Positions 42,305 to 42,316 of a stretch of DNA of 42,316 nt are shown in pieces. This DNA comes from an uncultured Blautia sp. (lineage in GTDB: Bacteria; Bacillota; Clostridia; Lachnospirales; Lachnospiraceae). The stretch covers positions 1-42,316 of the forward strand of contig UQJE01000014.1 in the NCBI GenBank assembly GCA_900541345.1, given 5' to 3'. Positions within the stretch are counted from its first letter, which is position 1, and the number at the start of each line of letters is the position of its first letter. The position numbers and the translations under genes are program-made. A model generated the notes under the pieces. That model was not told the origin of the DNA and did no database searches. It was given only the letters and a program-made list of their open reading frames with translations.

Positions 42305-42316
42305 AGATCGGAAGAG
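42305..42316. other. Illumina adapter remnant at contig end
   Basis: AGATCGGAAGAG is the core of Illumina TruSeq adapters and the reverse complement of the sequence at the window start. It is not genomic. Confidence 0.95.

Overview
This is a 42.3 kb piece of a low-to-moderate-GC Firmicute chromosome, most likely a gut Clostridium-cluster anaerobe of the Lachnospiraceae (Blautia/Dorea/Ruminococcus-like). The reasons are a type III glutamine synthetase, a three-gene split glutamate synthase, LL-diaminopimelate aminotransferase, spore-type proteins (SpoIID, SleB-like), a T-box in front of pheST, Firmicutes-style 6S RNA and purine-rich Shine-Dalgarno sites. No mobile element, CRISPR array, rRNA or tRNA gene was seen. 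Both ends carry Illumina adapter remnants (1-14 and 42305-42316), so the ends are library or assembly boundaries.

Layout. 1-8.1 kb: leuA, a SleB-type hydrolase, thrC, 6S RNA, galM, spoIID and a YihY membrane protein, mostly as single units with good sigma-A-like promoters. 8.1-12.6 kb: a T-box leader for tRNA-Phe, a cluster of palindromes, then pheS-pheT-histidine phosphatase. 12.6-26.3 kb: a nitrogen-assimilation locus of two divergent operons. The minus operon is gltB1 (glutaminase)-gltB2 (FMN/Fe-S synthase)-gltB3 (GXGXG)-divergent glnA-ANTAR regulator. The plus operon is glnN-asnB-pyrG-purF-dapL. The two promoters lie back to back, and each transcript begins with an attenuator whose small hexaloop hairpin (A1, G4) overlaps the 5' arm of an intrinsic terminator. 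This is the signature expected for ANTAR antitermination, and the ANTAR protein is encoded at the end of the minus operon. The locus therefore joins glutamine production (glnN, perhaps glnA) with glutamine users (glutamate synthase, AsnB, CTP synthase, PurF) under one inferred RNA switch.

26.4-32.7 kb: a MacAB-type tripartite exporter with its own two-component system, and a possible response-regulator operator of direct repeats before the first gene. 32.8-35.5 kb: a two-gene MotA/MotB-type ion-driven motor that most resembles ZorA/ZorB of the Zorya defence systems, with no Zorya effector beside it. 35.5-42.3 kb: TPP-riboswitch-controlled thiT, a ZIP transporter, methionine aminopeptidase with a SEC-C zinc finger, and the conserved run rplS-lepB-rbgA-rnhB-yraN-pgeF.

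Three genes (asnB, the exporter adaptor and pgeF) each look broken by loss of one base in or next to a short homopolymer. Each reads as a normal family member if one base is restored, so sequencing or assembly error must be excluded before any is called a pseudogene.
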